Counted from the first letter of the stretch, positions 13,428-25,860 are shown. The stretch: DNA of 64,000 nt from Hericium rajendrae (GCA_033439255.1 CM065879.1:2796501-2860500), one strand, 5' to 3'. Notes: a model not told the origin generated them from the letters alone. Numbers and translations: made by a program.

Positions 13428-15246
13428 TTAGGCTGCGCCGAGCCGCAAGCTCCCCACGACCTTCGCCAACATTCTGTCTTCATCGGCATCCGCATCGAAT
13501 GTAAAGGGAGACGATGGAGCAATGGGAGAATCTACGTTGGAGCCATAAACCGCAGATCACAGGCGCGAAGATCGCAGCTAAGTACAGGCTTACCTCGCGC
13601 TTTGCCGGCAAGTTTGCTCGCAGCTTTGGTATTTGGCGTCTTGGTGCCTGCAGTTGCCCTTGTGCGAACGCTGAAAAGAGGCAACAGTGTACCAGTCTTG
13701 CAAGCGCCACACACTGACAGATAACAGTCAGTGGGCCGCTCATACGACATTCCGATGACGTACCAACTTCATCTGAACGAATAGACTTGCTGAAGCGACC
13801 GTATCTGTAACAGACGCGCATGATTGCTTTTGAATCAAACGAGCAAATCGCGAATGTGTGTAATACTCACATTTTCTCGCATTTCTCACATTCTAGTGTA
13901 CATGATCGTCAGCGAGCTTTAGCTATAACTTGAGTCGACGACTTACCCCACTCGTATGGATAGGAAATCTCATAGTCGTGTCTCGTCTAGCACAGAGGTC
14001 AGGTAATGGCAGCAAAAAGCGGAATTAAAACTGAACCGTTATATCTATTTCAGATCTTTTTCGCATCACTTTCGCTGCCCTGTTCAACCCCAGTCAGGTA
14101 CACGGAATGGAGTTCCTTTTGCTTATGTGCTTACCAGCTCTTCCATGCTCTTCCGTGACCCTCCTTCGGATCCTGGTTGATTATCCAGCAAGCTAGATGG
14201 CACATTTCATGCGACAAGGTGTTGCGGATCCGTTCTACCCCAAGAAATGTCAGAGACGTCTCCTGCGCAGAGGTAGAATGCTTACCATTGGAGTCTAGAA
14301 TCTTGGTTGCGAGCTCGATTTCGGTCGTGTGGACACCGTCCTTGGACCTTGAATAACATACATCAGACGAGAGCAAAAGAATGCAGCGAGGGACTGCTTA
14401 CCGGTGCCAGCGAGCACGACCAGCAGTCGTGAGCAGGCGTTTACTCCATGTGAGCTTGGTGTTTGAGGGCAGGCCCCCGTTGAAGACGATACTGTTCAGC
14501 TCATCAAATAAGGACTGCGCATATTCTTCTCGTTGTGTTTGGGCGGCGAGAGCCACGGCCTTCTTTGATGTACGCGGGGTCTTGGCAGGCGTATTCAAAG
14601 TCTTCTTCGGAGTCTGAGGAACGGCCAGAGGTATTCGGGCTCGAGATAGCGTAGAGTCATCAACAGCCTTCGAAGGGGACGTTTCTGTTGTATTCGCCGA
14701 CTTGTATGTGCGTTTCACAGGCGATTTGAAGGAACTGCTGGAGGCAGGAGATAGCTGAGCTAGGCCAGCTTTCCTGGCGGGTTTCCGCGCACTGCGAGGT
14801 TCGTCCCTGGGTTTGGTCAGAGAAGCTACAGAGCACACCTAAAACACTTACAAAGTCAGGATGCTCTCGTCCCGCAGCTCTTCAAACCTGTTGTTCTGTG
14901 CGAAAGGCTTGTCTAGTTTGAGTCTCATGGGCGGCACCTGCTCGTCCTCAGAACTGCTTGTCAATTCAATGATATCCATCATTGGCTTGCATGCATTCGT
15001 GACAGCAAGCCTAAGGTCTTCTTTCTGAGTCTTCACTATAGAGCCTGTGCGCACAGCGCCTTGCAAAGAGAAATTTCGCTTGAATGACTTTACGTGCGTC
15101 CTGCTGTTGGGTCTGAACGTAAACTTAGCCAGAATTGTTGACACGTCATCGAATCCCATGTGGACTTTGATAGATCGTATCACTCACGCCTCTGAGTTTT
15201 CTGAATCTGATGATATTTCGATTACATTGTTCGATGGACCTGCCAT
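13428..15246 (-). CDS. SprT-like zinc metalloprotease (GCNA/SPRTN type)
   Basis: This is a likely nuclear protease for DNA-protein crosslinks. The ATG at 15246 gives an acidic N-terminus (VIEISSDSENSEA) and a second acidic run (IIELTSSSEDEQVPP) that resemble SUMO-interacting motifs. A long basic, Ser/Pro-rich disordered region follows (KSPVKRTYKSANTT, PKKTLNTPAKTPRTSKKA). The SprT domain starts near 14,530 (LFDELNSIVFNGGLPS) and contains the catalytic HEMCH zinc motif at 14,197-14,211, then GHGRAWKSW. The domain ends with YEISYPYEWKCEKC and a CQ-CKTG pair, the expected zinc ribbon. An acidic tail ends at TAA 13,428. The acidic/disordered N-terminus plus SprT core is the GCNA layout. The family is certain; the exact orthologue is not. 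Confidence 0.87.
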
Positions 15247-15657
15247 GGAACTGTGTCTGTTTACCGGTTAGCCCCAGGTTGCAATGAGCATGAATCGACA
15301 GAGCTTACTCGAGTCGAGACTTATGCTCTGGTATATATGGCATCTGAGCTGGAATACTGGGGAATCACCACAGGGCTCTCTGCCACAGGGCTGCTCAGGA
15401 ACTTCAGTGGCGACGTGGCCGAGCTCAACAAACGGTAGCGGACGCGTCGCGGTCACTTCCCGCGCGCCCTCACGTGGTCGTTCTGCTTACGAAACCGGCC
15501 ACAGTAATTTGCCTACTTCGGCTTCAGGTAAACCTGGTAACGTGCGAGTGTACAAAGGACCTATCTTCATGAACTCCATAGCGCATATACTTCGAATAAG
15601 CTGATATAACATTATGAGAAAAATAGGATCACGTCAATATATAAAACCTTCTTGATC
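15247..15657. other. Intergenic between SprT-like start and METTL16 stop
   Basis: About 410 bases between two minus-strand genes. It contains the SprT-like promoter and the METTL16 3' UTR; nothing else is seen. Confidence 0.4.
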
Positions 15658-17510
15658 CTATTCGCCGGCATGTTTCTGGGCGACGTCTCTCAGTTTCTTT
15701 GAGATATGGCTGAAGAACCCTTCTACGGTAAGCCGATCCCGTCCTCGAAGCCACGCGAGGACCAGGGCAGGACCCTCATCATCCTGGACTATTGAGACAC
15801 GACATACAAGCAGAGGTGCTGATGTAGAGGTGGTGACTGCAGACGAAGCGAGCTTCCGACGGGCGGATCTCGACCACGTATTGGCACTTGCAGTGACGAC
15901 AAGTGGTCTGCCTGGCTGTGTCGACGAGAGAGTGAGGCCGGCGATCCCAGAAAGAATAGTTGGTAGTGCTGTAGGTGGAGGTGTGTGAGTCAATGGTTGG
16001 CGGAGAGTTGACCGCGGTGGCATTAGATTGCGGAGCGTAGGGTTATTGAAACGGGAGAGATTCTAAAGCGTATTGAAATGCTTTTCAGGGAAAATGTTAT
16101 GAGGTGCACATACGTCTGGAAGGCGAATGTCGGCGAACGACCATGCAATTGCCCATCGCCGTGTTTGACCTTGTACGAATTCCGTCAGACCGTAGTTGTG
16201 GATCTACCGACCATATGTCAGAACTCAAACATCCCAGATCAATAAATATCGCACCATATGCGAGCGCAATAGCGACACAATGTCTGAGAGTGATGAGAGC
16301 TTGCCTACCATGGACGTGTACCAGCTGTACGTTCTTTCGATTAGCGAGCGTTTATACACAGGGAAAGGACCTACCGGCAGCGAGTCTTCAAGTCCATACT
16401 TTCACGGACCATTCTAGACACAAACTCGGATTCTCCACCAGTTGTGATCATTTCCACTTCGGCGCCAGTGCATACCTTCCTGAGAAATCAGTCAAAGTGC
16501 GTAGTCGTCTGACAAGGAAGCTTACTGCACAGGGTAGAAATTCCTTGGCTTCCGCAGAACGCGCAATGTCTTCCGCACTGCTGTAAAATGGGGGATTGCA
16601 CATAGTAAAATCGCATCTAACGAACGATTAGTGGAGAGCTCAATAAGGCGAGACATAGCTGCAAACCTCAGTGAATGGTCGGAGAATAAAGGGAAGAAGA
16701 TGGGACCATCTGAGGAAGCTTGCATCACAGTGATGCGATCGGCTAGACTGTTCTGTTGAATGTTGAGTTGCGCAGATTGCAAGGACAGTTGATCGACATC
16801 TAGTTATCATCGTTTGTATCCCATCTTTGAACCATATATGCGAGACACACCTGTGCCAATGAAACGCCAATTAGATGCCGTACGACATCCCAGCAATGGG
16901 TATATGGCCGATGCGCCAACTCCTCTAGACAGAAGGTATGACGCCGACCGCGCGAAAATGCACGTCAAAATACTCACATGTCAATGCCGTACACGGGGGC
17001 ATCAGGGGAGCTCGACGTAGCATTCAGGATATCTTGGATCCAAAGAATATAATTCAGCCTGACAAAGTCATCAGTCCGTGAGTTAGTCTTTGATATACTC
17101 TTCATGACGAAGGAGCTAACCTGTTCGGCACCTGCATAGAGAATCATGAACGACAACTCATGCGTAGGAATTGAAAGACCGTACCGGGGGACATAGACGG
17201 TTCTCCGGAATACTGAGTGACAACTGGAAGTCACGGTGAAGAATGGCCTCAGTAAGCCTTCTGCCTTGAACGCGGTAAGTAAGCCAATAGAAACGCGGAA
17301 ATATGCGCAAACCTTTGCGCGTGTTCGTCTGAAAAATCAATAGTTACTTTCCCTGCAGCCGTTTTAACGAGACTTGATCACGAGAATGACAATTAGACAC
17401 GCGCGTACGCGAGAAGCCAAACCCGATACTTACTGCTGCTGCAGAGGCGGATATGCGTCGGCCAACACCGCGAAATCCGGCGGGTTTCGGTACGGATTGC
17501 GTGGATGCAT
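15658..17510 (-). CDS. METTL16: U6 snRNA m6A methyltransferase, METTL16-like
   Basis: This family methylates A43 in the U6 snRNA ACAGA box in the nucleus. The ATG at 17510 opens [18 protein letters not shown], the hallmark METTL16 N-terminus. Next come [17 protein letters not shown] and [19 protein letters not shown], then the SAM-binding part ([35 protein letters not shown]) and the catalytic NPPF ([16 protein letters not shown], codons 16,586-16,597). [15 protein letters not shown] corresponds to the downstream substrate-loop region. After an intron ending near 16,070, the last exon adds about 135 residues ending [19 protein letters not shown]; its place matches the C-terminal conserved region of METTL16, although the match there is weak. 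Roughly eight introns of about 50 nt. Tandem with the SprT-like gene. Confidence 0.9.
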
Positions 17511-17652
17511 GACGAAATTGTGGTTTTCCCTTGAAGATGACGAAGGTAACTTTTAGTTCTGCCCAATCATAGCGTCTTATCCATTTCGTAGGAAAGAACC
17601 TTAGAACGCACAAGACGATTCGCCGTGAGCTCAGATTGTTCGACTTATGGAA

Positions 17653-17782
17653 GTCCGGGTCATGTCCTGTCATGTCCGGGTCCAGATTTTCGGGGGTTGC
17701 CGGCCATTCCCGGACATCCGGGAAAAAAAAACCCCGGACAGCCACGTGACAAAACTCAGATGTCCGGGAAAAAACCCGGACA
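17653..17782. promoter_or_regulatory. Cluster of TGTCCGGG inverted repeats upstream of METTL16
   Basis: Within 130 bases the 7-mer GTCCGGG or its complement occurs at least seven times. It forms a perfect 8-bp stem with an A6 loop at 17,761-17,782 (TGTCCGGG/CCCGGACA), a CCCGGA/TCCGGG dyad at 17,709-17,722 and an overlapping TCCGGG-A9-CCCCGGA dyad. The cluster begins 143 bases upstream of the METTL16 ATG, where a promoter or leader would be. Confidence 0.5.
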
Positions 17783-17953
17783 GTGTCGCTGGCACCTGGA
17801 TGTGACATCTGAGACATGCTCATCACAGTCTAAGGATCGCTTCCTTTTCTGTATCCGACCCATGAGACCTATCCTTGTGGTCTGCCATGCTCTCAGCCAT
17901 GATTCTAGCATTAGTCTCAGCTATTGGCACAAGTGTAAATGACCAAAGCTAAG

Positions 17954-18389
17954 CTAGTCTTCCAGACATATAGTACTGTACCATTTGAAATGGTTCATCA
18001 CCTGCTCGTAATTGTGATGGGCCCAATGAAATATTGAATTCATCAGATGAGTATGGTGGCTGTGACATAGACAAAATTTCATTGGTGAAGACCTTTCATC
18101 AGAAATATGCTGGGTGTGCATTTGAGCCTCAAGGACTGTATTTATCAGTGTGTACATTCAAAATGAGAGAATGACTGCTCACAGAGCAAAAAATAGACAA
18201 TTCTGACTACTTTTAAAGCTACATTAGTCTGGCTGATTTTTTGGATTTTGGTCACATAAAAATACATTCCATCAGGCCAGGTTGTAACATGTGACACAGG
18301 TCAGATTTCATTTCATAAAGGGGTCTTGTAATCATGATCAACAAATTGTTTCAAATGGTACAGTATTTGGACTGTCTACCACAAACTAG
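17954..18389. mobile_element. MITE-like element with about 45-bp imperfect TIRs
   Basis: The left end reads CTAGTCTTCC and, 28 bases in, TACTGTACCATTTGAAA. The right end, read on the other strand, is CTAGTTTGTGG and then the identical TACTGTACCATTTGAAA. The 436-base interior is AT-rich without an ORF. Exact ends and target duplication are not clear. This is the first repeat after the gene block. Confidence 0.5.
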
Positions 18390-19044
18390 CTTTTGTGACC
18401 ACACTAGTGACTATCTTCTCAAGAATTTACTCTGGTACCCATCATCTCTCGATATAGCTGCAGCGACATCTACTCACACACTACTTGACTTCTAAAGCTC
18501 CAGCAAATGGTGTCTTCAGCAGGAGAATAAAGAGCATGAAGACCCCTATGACTTCTTTATTGCCTCAGTGCAAGCTGAGATGCTCACTGCTACATAGAAT
18601 TCTTAAAAATTACTTGCTATCATCACAAGTAACAAGAATTGCCAGCTTAAAGTAACAGTCACACACTCTTTGTCTGTACTCTGCTTGCTTATATGTGCAC
18701 ATTAAATAGTCAAAATATTTTTACATACTCCTTAATATCTATTTGAGCTAGAGTTATAACAGATTTGACACAAACTCACTAGTCATTCATTTATTGATAA
18801 ACACCACTAGATGTAGCCACTTAACTAAATGTACAGTAGTAGCCACCCGACACATACCTAAATGCACAATAAGCTGCCAATAGCAAGTCACCAGGCATTT
18901 AGCTAAAGCTTCATTTAGCTAAATGACACACACCTGCTGATCTTCTTCGGGCAGAAAATATGGTATCTAATCTAATCAGCATCAGGGACATCAGTGAAAA
19001 TGCTTACCTCAGCTATCAGATTCAGTCCATCTAATCAAACACTG
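18390..19044. other. AT-rich non-coding stretch
   Basis: No ORF with coding character. It holds short TTTAGCTAAA-type inverted repeats near 18,895-18,925 but no recognisable element ends. Confidence 0.35.
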
Positions 19045-19439
19045 CATCTCAAAAATGTGAAATCTACATAGCTATCAGCCAATGCTATGCTTGCTTTCAT
19101 AGTGCTATGGCTGCTATGTAGTTGGACCACACAACTATACAGAACTATGGGAGCTATCAAAGCTTCTATAGCTATGGGTGATAGCTATGTAGTACTACAT
19201 AGCAATAGCACACTACTATGTCTGCTATGTAGTTTATGTATTTTGGTTCTCTTCTATGTAAGCTATGGATGCTATGTTCAATATACAGCTTCATAAGGTT
19301 GCTATGGAATCTCAGGCTACTACACAGGGTATAGTTGTTATAGAGTCTATATTTCTAATATTGTATTGTATTACACCAAATGGTATCACATTCAACTACT
19401 GAAATCTATAGTACACAAGGGAGCCGGATACTAGCACAC

Positions 19440-20520
19440 ATGAGATAGTCATCATCGCGGACTCGTGCACTCCGTCGCCGACACGTGGATGACCTGTGCG
19501 CGGGGCTGAGAGCCCCGCGCGCGCAAGTCAAAACAACGGCGGGCACGTTACACGTGTCCGCCTGATACGCACTGGCGCAGGGCGCGAGTCACGGGAGATG
19601 GCATGCAGGCCGCACGGGGACACGCGACGTGGCGACGATAACATTGTCGCGGCGAGGGCACTGGGTGCGCGTCGCATGAGTGCGTGCGGGTATGCCCACG
19701 GCGCGCATTGACGGGACAGACGCGGCGTGCGTACGCTGTCCGTGGCATGTGTGGCCGTGCGCGCGCACGCGCGCAATCCTCACGTATTTGGGGCGTGAGT
19801 GGATGAGGCAGTCGGGGGTGTGCGCCGGCAAGCGTGCATGGGTTGCTGGGAGCGTGCGCGAGGCGTCTGGATCGCGCGCTCGCTGCTCGGCTCATGCGCG
19901 GGCTGTTGTAGCCGTGCTTGCGTGCGCTGCGGCCGTGCGTGCGTCGTTGGGTCCATTGAGGCGGACTGGGGCTCTGCACAACGTGCGCGCCATACAGCGC
20001 GCCTGCGGGGATGCGCAGGCACTCGTGGCCGTGCACTGGTGCTGCCGTGCGAGGTGGCGTGCGTGTTGACTTGCGTGCGTAAGCGGCTGGTGTTGAGGGG
20101 CCGTACGCGTGGGTCCGTGCGCTGACGCTGCCGTGCGCTGTCGTGCGTGCATGCGTGCGTGCGCGGGGGAATGGGGGCGCAGGCGGGACCTTACTCAGCG
20201 TATGCACGCTGTGCGCTGGTCTGCGTACGCTGGCGCGAATGTGCGGCGCCGCCCGCTGGCATGGGGGACGTGGCCGTGTGCTGGCGTCGTGCGGGACCGT
20301 GCTAGCGGGCAGAGGGGGGAAGGCGGAGTCCGCGGGCATTGATGGGCTCGTGCGCGGGCGTTGACGGGGCATGAGCGGGCGTGCGTGCGCTGGCCCAGCC
20401 GTGGTGGCCGTGCGCACGGGCAGGCGAGGGCGTCGGCGGCGGTGGGTGGTCGAAGCGCGAGCGAACGCGGAGAAGTGGGCGCGGATGGTGCGCGGATGGT
20501 GTGCCGGATGATCGGAGGGG
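19440..20520. repeat. CpG-dense low-complexity GC island of inverted R2 copy
   Basis: About 1.1 kb of alternating GCGTGCG/CGCACG-like sequence, extremely rich in CpG. Long open frames exist on both strands, but they encode only Arg/Ala/His/Pro/Thr low-complexity peptides and differ in every frame. I treat it as non-coding. Confidence 0.6.
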
Positions 20521-20556
20521 ACGGGCGTCGTTTGGAGCAAAGAACAACCGAGAAAA

Positions 20557-20590
20557 CGAGAGTACCACTCGTCGAGGAGTGGTACTCTCG
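20557..20590. repeat. Conserved R1/R2 hairpin, copy 1
   Basis: The stem GAGAGTACCACTC and its exact complement flank loop GTCGAG; outer C-G pairing adds one more base pair. On the minus strand the stem begins at the acceptor of a 47-nt predicted intron (20,633-20,587: GTAAGT, TACTAAT, AG). Confidence 0.75.
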
Positions 20591-21780
20591 AGATTAGTAT
20601 TTTACACGCGAAATACAGACTTTTTTTACTTACCTCGTGTCCCTGAATCCCCGTAAGACACCTGCATCCTTAAGATTGACGAGAGAAGACGAAACGCGAA
20701 GATGGGGAGTAGCTAGGGTGAGTGAGCTAGAGAGGTAGAGTCGACGACGCGACTTCGGTGCTTCAGCCACCGAACGTGCGCGAGTTCGAATGTTTTCGAA
20801 CTTTGTAAAGCGGATAAAATCACAATAATTTCAGGAAAAAGAGAGTAGCAAGCGTATGATAATATAATTCGATTGAATCGAGTACATCTCTAAATAAACT
20901 ACTGAAAGCTACTGAGCAGCGAAGCAAACTTACGAAAATCTGGCACTTAGCCTCTGACGTGGTGCCCGGGCCGGGCTCCGGCAGCCACATTTGTGGCTCC
21001 GCCGGGGAAACCCGCGCTCACCTATATAAACCTCGCACGACGCGCGTTCTCTCTCTCTCTTCAACCACTACATTCCTCCGACTTTCCTCGACACCTTCAG
21101 TCTCCTTTCTCAATCTTCGGTAAGTCATTCGTCTTTTATGTTTACTGGTCTATGCTAATGTTATACATGTCTTCAGTTATATATTCTTCTTATTAATATA
21201 AGTAATATCTTTGGTATGTCTTGATGTTTTGTCACTGTTGTTTTATTTACTGACTAATCTTCTACTTTGTAGATTATATTTTCGCTTTTTGTAATCTTTG
21301 TAAGCTTAGTATACTCATCTTGTTTATTCTTCTAGTAGTAAGTGTAGTGCTTTATTTATCTGTGATTAGTAGTAGTGTTTTTGCTTGTAATAGTTTAATA
21401 ATATGAATATAATTTTGATGCATTAAATAAAGCTTATATTTGTATGACTATGTGAATCTGATCAAAATTTGGAGTTTTAGTAGGTTTCATTGCTTCAATA
21501 GATATGCTAGGTCTACATATTGAATATAGAATGTATAAGTGGCATAAGTCTTATAGCTTTGATAGATACTCATATCTCTCATAGCTATACATGTTATGAT
21601 AGCTGCATAGTCAGCTATCATAGCTATCATAGCACTCCATAGCATTGCCCCTCAGCTTCATAGCACTATATAGCATCCCTCTTCAGCTATGCTGGCTATA
21701 GAGAAAAGGGCAGTGCTATGGAACTATGAAATCTATATAGATTATATAGAGCTATGTACCACTTACAGATTTTTCTGATG

Positions 21781-22377
21781 TGAGCATTGGCATCAAAAAA
21801 GACAAGTTGATCACATTATAATGACTGGGTAGTCTCGTTTGTAGAGTATCGTATGGCAGACACGAAATAGTAGAGTCGAGAAATGCAGTATAGTGTGCAG
21901 GACGAAAAATAGCCTATGAGAATAGTGATGTGGGGTTTGAGGGGAGGCATGGATAGCATTCTGAGGAGGGGTTGCATGGGTCATCGTGCGGGTCGTAAGA
22001 GGAAAGGTCTAAAGCATAGATGTTAGTATCATCCAAGAAAGATGCTACAGTATTGATGTGAAAAATGTGGCCAAGTCGAATAATGTACATGTTGATGAGA
22101 ATGCTACAGTATTGACGAGAGAGAAATATGCTAGAATGGAATGATGCAAGTGCAATGTTAATAATATGAGACCAATGCGAGTGAGTCCAATATGATGCAA
22201 GGATGAAAAAAGTCAGGCATAGGTATACAGTAATTAAAGACAGGGGAGCGGGGGAGAAATACTTAGGCCTCGATCGTGCAAATTGGAGTGCGCACATTAG
22301 GCCTACCATGTAGCATGGATGAGGACTCGGACAATGGAGTGGGAGGGGAAATTAGAAGCAAGGTGATGCGAGCGCGG
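21781..22377. other. Non-coding stretch downstream of acc1' fragment
   Basis: Between the R2 end and the acc1' stop codon I see no gene, RNA or clear repeat. Confidence 0.35.
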
Positions 22378-23104
22378 CTATGTTTTCTTCATCTTCCGAG
22401 ACTTCGACGGACCTGCATGGGGCATCTCGCTACAAAGGTTGTATTAGCCAGGCCACCAGAAAGATGACGAAGACATACCTCTTGCGTTTTGTTGACTTCT
22501 TCGCAGCCACTATGCTGGGCCCTCCTGCCCCAGCTGCCTTGTGCCGTCGAACACACTGTAGAGCCACAGTGACCTCCAAAATGGCCTCTCTCCACTCCTT
22601 CTGCTCACGGGCTGAGGGACGCAGGCAGGCAAGGATGTGTTTGCCCCAAATCGAGAGGCCAGCGAGGATCAGGACAAGCCCGGTGCTTGTCGTCACGTCC
22701 ATGCAGGACCAGTTGAGGCCTTCGACTGATCCTGCAGGCCGTCCTCTGGCGTTGATGCCCCGGCCAATGGGCTGACACTCTGCCCACCACGTCCACCATG
22801 CGCGCGTGTATCCAGGTAGGTCCTCAACATCGGGGTCCTTCACGCGTTTGTTGTTGATCCAGGTGCTTATGAGGCCCGGCCTTACGCCAGAGGCGAAGGC
22901 TCCGGCAGCCTTTCCTTTCGACACAGCAGCGATCTATCGGGTGGGTTCAGCTTAGCAAATCCAGAAGTTGCATGATGAGACTAACCTGAAACCCATCCAT
23001 TCGCTGGACCTCGACCCACTTGCCAATGCATAGCCGCCAATCCTCGCCCCAGTCCTTGCCCTTGGTTAAAAACTTGTGGGCAGCTTTCATCTTGTCCGGC
23101 CACT
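22378..23104 (-). pseudogene. acc1' C-terminal exons (fragment 4 of a scattered gene)
   Basis: Minus-strand coding exons run from WPDKMKAAHKFLTKGKDWGEDW through WINNKRVKDPDVEDLPGYTR, WWTWWAECQPIGRG and TGLVLILAGLSIWGKHI to KKSTKRKR and a last short exon ending at 22378. The pattern matches the C-terminal half of the cargo gene at 25,861-28,371 (WLAWWCSLQPASRG, GFGLILMTLNWWFDK, GGSKKRK). The piece begins abruptly at 23,104, exactly at the R2 terminus CATCTGAG. The upstream part of this gene lies at 48,355-59,157. Function unknown; the family is common in mushroom genomes as lineage-expanded hypothetical proteins. Confidence 0.72.
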
Positions 23105-23683
23105 CATCTGAGAAATTTAACAGTGGTATATAGCACTATGTAGCCTATATAGCTCTGATAGGGCCATAGCAGTCTCCTTTTCTACATAGCACTCTATACA
23201 TCTGGAAAAATGGTCCCTTGGGTGATAGCCGGAGTATAGCTACAGTAGCCGAACCTTGACTACCGGTGAATTACAATACATCAAACCTTGATATCCGGTG
23301 ACACAGCAATACTACAAACATGGGTCCACAGCTACAGTAGCTTCTGTAGCACTTGTCAATCACAAATGAAGAAAATAAAATTCTAAGTCATCTGGCTGCC
23401 AAATAAGCATGCACCACACCTTAATTTCAATACTCAAGTATATATGAACTGTCTGTACTGTATTTTAATTACAAAACATCAACTAAGTTACACATACCCA
23501 AGCCAAGCAGTTACCAGACAGTCCGCGCGATGAACGTGAACTAATCACATCTGCCTCAGTGCATTCAGCACTCAGCACGACATCAAATCTGGATGCCGGT
23601 GATTGTGTTGTTGGGTACAAAGGCGGGGGCATCGGGCGCGGTCACGATGAGATGCAGGTGCGGTCGCGGGGAGCATGCAGGAT

Positions 23684-23763
23684 GCGGGACGCGGGAGAGG
23701 CACTGGGAGTTGCGATGTAGGATGCGGGACGTGGGAGAGGCACTGGGAGTTGCGATGTCGAAC
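23684..23763. repeat. 40-bp tandem duplication in R1 copy A
   Basis: A 40-base unit (GATGCGGGACG...GCGATGT) occurs twice here and once in the R1 copy at 63,225-63,264. It is the only length difference between the two copies over the compared region. Confidence 0.8.
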
Positions 23764-23968
23764 GCAGTCGCGTTGAGCGTGCGGGACATGGGAGAGGTGC
23801 TGGAAGGTGCGGGGTGCACGTTCGTACCGCACATGCCATGCGTGTCACCTGGCCGAGCTGCAGCCAGTGCCGCAGGCTCGTTTGCTGCAGTGTACGGGCA
23901 CACGGGGCTCTGAAGCAGCCTGCGCAAGTCGCGCAGGGTCATGGTGCGTGTGTGGGATGCGAGAGGGG

Positions 23969-23975
23969 TCGTGGT
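23969..23975 (+). repeat. KDZ-1 target site duplication, left
   Basis: TCGTGGT precedes the left TIR and recurs at 38,776-38,782 after the right TIR. The uninterrupted R1 copy has a single TCATGGT at this place (63,473-63,479). Confidence 0.85.
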
Positions 23976-24095
23976 CACCAGTCCCAGCTATGAAATTATA
24001 TTGTGTACCAGCAACTTGCCTAAATCGTATTACAAAAACCCTGGCAGTTGCTGCCCGGGGCCTTGCCATGCACAATATAATTCACTTGTATTATA
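23976..24095 (+). repeat. KDZ-1 left TIR
   Basis: Starts CACCAGTCCCAGC; contains CAACTTGCCTAAATCG, a run AAAAACCC and TTGCTGCCCGGG, ending in an ATAATTCAC segment. The same order of blocks is found on the other strand at the right end. Confidence 0.85.
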
Positions 24096-24109
24096 ATGTA
24101 TGTCGGGGC

Positions 24110-24860
24110 CGCTTACCGGGCCGTACACTACGCAATGCTGCGCGCTTAGCGCGGCTACTCGCTCGGCACCGTGCCCGCTTCGCCTCGGCACCGTCCACCG
24201 CCCTGCGCGCTTCCCGCCTCGGCTACGCGCTCACCGCCTCCCGCCCGCCCGCCCGCCCTCGGCTACGCGCCTGGGCCCGCTCCCCACTGCCACCGCCGCC
24301 GGCTCTCCCGCCACCGCTCGCTCTCCGCCGCGCATGCCCCGCCTCCCACCTCGGCTACGCACCTGTGCATCTCCCGCCCTCGGCCCCTCAGCTACGCGAC
24401 TGCACGGGCCTCCAGCCACCGCCGCTCATCCCGCAGCACCTCCGGCGTCGTTGCCGCAACGCACGCCATCAGCGCCACTGGCGCTGCTGCCGTCGTCGCT
24501 GCTACGTCGCTAGCGTGCGCAGCCGCGGGTGCTAGTGCCGCGCACCGTTGCTGCGGCCCGTGTGTGGTTGCTGCGCGTGGCACGTGGCGTGTGGCCGGTG
24601 CGCGTGGTGCTGTTGCTAGGGCGTCGGATGGGGCTGGCGACAGCGTGCGCCGCTGCTGGGGTGCAGCGTGCCGTTGTTGGGGTGCCACGCGTCGCGCGCA
24701 GGGCCGCGGCGCGCGTTGAGCGATGCTCCGGGCTGCGTGGTGGCTGCGTGGCAGAACGCGAGGGGTGTGGGGGCGGTGGACGCATACGGCGGGCACGCTG
24801 GTGGGGGGGCGCGCTGGTGGGGGGCACGCGTGTTGGTGTCTTGGTGCTGGGTGCGAGCCA
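24110..24860. repeat. KDZ-1 left GC island
   Basis: CpG-dense low-complexity DNA starting with a block (CACCGTCCACCGCCCTGCGC) that recurs in El2 at about 43,966. The right half switches to GT-rich GTGCGTGTGG-like sequence. Open frames on both strands are low-complexity and I do not call them. Confidence 0.6.
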
Positions 24861-25860
24861 TAGCTACTAAGTTTATAACGAAAGTCCTATTATATTAGTC
24901 CAGAGCATGTTACAGTAAAGGTTATAAATGATAAAGGGCTCTATTAACGATCCATCCTTTATATCAGCCTATATTAGCCTATGGCTTTTAATAGCTTAAT
25001 AATATGGATAAAATATGCTTATAGCTTAATAGTATTGCTATTTCGGGTATAGTGCTTAGTAATAATACTATTTCGAAACCATTGATGCCCCTGGCCATCA
25101 AAACAGATGCTTCGATCCCCTTTTCGATGCTTCTTGATGGTCCTGTAGCAAATCCGGCTATAAATAGCATGCTTGTCGTTCAGACGGGCGCTTAATGATA
25201 TCTAGATCCAAGCACGGTCAACGATCCATTGATTGAACATATTATGTGGTCGACCGGAAATCTCGGGCGCTTCGGGCCACCATCTCCGCACGAGTTCTAG
25301 CCCAGGCACGACAAACGATCAATCTATTCAGTCATTGCCAGGACATTTCACGGGCGGCCCGGGCCGTTGTTCCCGCTCAGTGCTAAATTAGTATATGCAC
25401 AGTTGGGGCCCGGGCGGGCCTGTATCCCGAGCTTCCCCGGGCGGGCCCTGTCACCGCCCGAAACGTTCCGCAGCCCTCTGTTGCCCTTGCTACCCTATGT
25501 TTTTGAAACCTAAATATTGCGACATTGAGCGGTATCCGAAAGCTGCGCATGCCAGATCATACAGACCGGTAAACCACTGTTATTCAACAAAATCACGTGT
25601 AATAAAGCGGGCAACGAGTAACAACTATAGTAGATACAGGCGACAGGTTCGGAACTCAAGATATATATCCACAACGTTTGTAGATAATGAGGTCGTTGAG
25701 ACCGTCATCTTGCCTAACAAATGCACTCGGTACCGTTTTGAACGGTTTCCGTGTTGAACGGGTCCGTGGTGTGGTAGCGCTGGCGAGATTCCCACGCTAC
25801 GCGATCTTCGCTCTGCAGGCAAGTAGGTGAGTATCGACTTCGATGTGTATGACGTTGGAC
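24861..25860. other. AT-rich and mixed non-coding DNA in KDZ-1
   Basis: About 1 kb between the GC island and the acc1 stop codon. It is AT-rich until 25,380, followed by a GGGCGGGCC-rich patch near 25,400-25,450. No gene is seen. Confidence 0.4.

Larger units (their letters stand above)
19045..21780 (-). mobile_element. R2 element, inverted uninterrupted copy
   Basis: Read on the minus strand, this copy aligns from end to end with the R2 copy at 59,912-62,742. The shared order is CATC(T/A)-AAAA terminus, subterminal AGTGGTACATAGCTC, CTATGATAGC repeats, AT-rich body, TATA box (21,022-21,028), TTCGGTG hairpin (20,754-20,774), short intron, GAGAGTACC hairpin (20,557-20,590), GC island and a closing set of CTATG repeats. 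Ends read CATCTCAAAAATG (left) and CATCAGAAAAATC (right, other strand), an imperfect TIR. No protein gene is recognised and no clear target duplication is visible. It is probably a non-autonomous element. Confidence 0.65.

Noticed and set aside
19548-20540. 330-residue open frame on the minus strand
   Set aside because: Lies in a CpG-dense low-complexity island; other frames on both strands are open too and give only Arg/Ala/His/Pro/Thr peptides with no domain.
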